From: Cytophagales bacterium
Lineage (GTDB): Bacteria; Bacteroidota; Bacteroidia; Cytophagales; Spirosomataceae
Direction: 5' to 3'
DNA: 42,260 nucleotides
Assembly: GCA_013298805.1 (NCBI GenBank)
Contig: JAAFIU010000011.1
Span: 1-42,260, forward strand
In this document: positions 42,166-42,260 of the stretch, piece after piece
How the letters are laid out: the number at the start of each line of letters is the position of its first letter
How positions within the stretch are numbered: position 1 is the stretch's first letter
The notes under the pieces: generated by a model
What the model saw: only the letters and a program-made list of their open reading frames with translations
Told to the model about the DNA's origin: nothing
The model's database searches: none
Made by a program: the position numbers and the translations under genes

Positions 42166-42260
42166 CTGTTTTAGGTACTCAACATCAAAAGCGGCTTTTA
42201 CTCTTCTTTTTTTTAGACTTAGTTTATCCTTATGCTCTGAAATAACTTGCAGAGCTAATT
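42154..42260 (-). other. C-terminal end of a gene entering from the right edge
   Basis: The minus-strand frame is open at the right edge and reads LALQVISEHKDKLSLKKRRV then KAAFDVEYLKQLII and a stop at 42154. Thirty-four residues with protein-like composition are visible; I do not recognise the family. Only the tail is in the window, overlapping the transposase stub by 12 bases. Confidence 0.4.

Overview
The window looks like part of a plasmid from a Bacteroidota bacterium, most plausibly a member of the Cytophagales. The DNA is AT-rich, and the recognisable promoters use the Bacteroidota -7 box TAnnTTTG instead of sigma-70 boxes. The TonB receptor has the carboxypeptidase-regulatory N-domain typical of the phylum. 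The genus is not determined.

Layout. 1-2123: damaged conjugation/mobilisation end, with a coupling-protein fragment butted against an IS4-type transposase fragment, a mobilisation-type C-terminal remnant and a small membrane protein. 2135-6306: replication and partition module, with ten GGGGAC-type iterons, a Rep_3 initiator, ParA and ParB; two almost identical 25-bp palindromes bracket the iteron-rep segment. 6357-8748: an archaeal-type AAA ATPase with a nuclease-like tail and a serine resolvase with its own inverted-repeat site. 8807-15769: a complete type I restriction-modification operon (hsdM-hsdS-hsdR, minus strand). 15865-16858: a graveyard of IS110, unknown and resolvase remnants.

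17020-34367: a catabolic island. A first unit carries an MFS importer and a TonB-dependent receptor. A second carries DinB, a Bcr/CflA exporter and an AraC regulator. A third, about 10 kb, carries a cupin, SDR, extradiol dioxygenase, C-C hydrolase-like alpha/beta hydrolase, a truncated SDR, a HisD-like dehydrogenase, another SDR, a class A FAD monooxygenase, a FAH-family hydrolase, ATP-type PEP carboxykinase and DoxX. The first and third units start from promoters that share a 44-bp element with TGACG half-sites 21 bp apart. The reading offered is a ring-cleavage pathway: uptake, side-chain oxidation, hydroxylation, extradiol cleavage, C-C hydrolysis, FAH-type hydrolysis, then PEP formation from C4 acids. 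The substrate is unknown.

34588-42260: accessory region shaped by mobile DNA. It holds an IS630 element with two frame breaks, a tryptophan-rich repeat gene truncated by it, a 140-bp inverted-repeat element, a three-times repeated module (terminator hairpin, conserved leader, 67-aa HTH protein, Rpn-family nuclease) in various states of decay, a GNAT-like/59-aa gene pair, and a hipBA locus. Its hipA is interrupted by a 145-bp MITE with perfect 20-bp ends and an 8-bp target duplication, and broken again near the right edge.

All functions are read from sequence motifs by eye; no database search was run.
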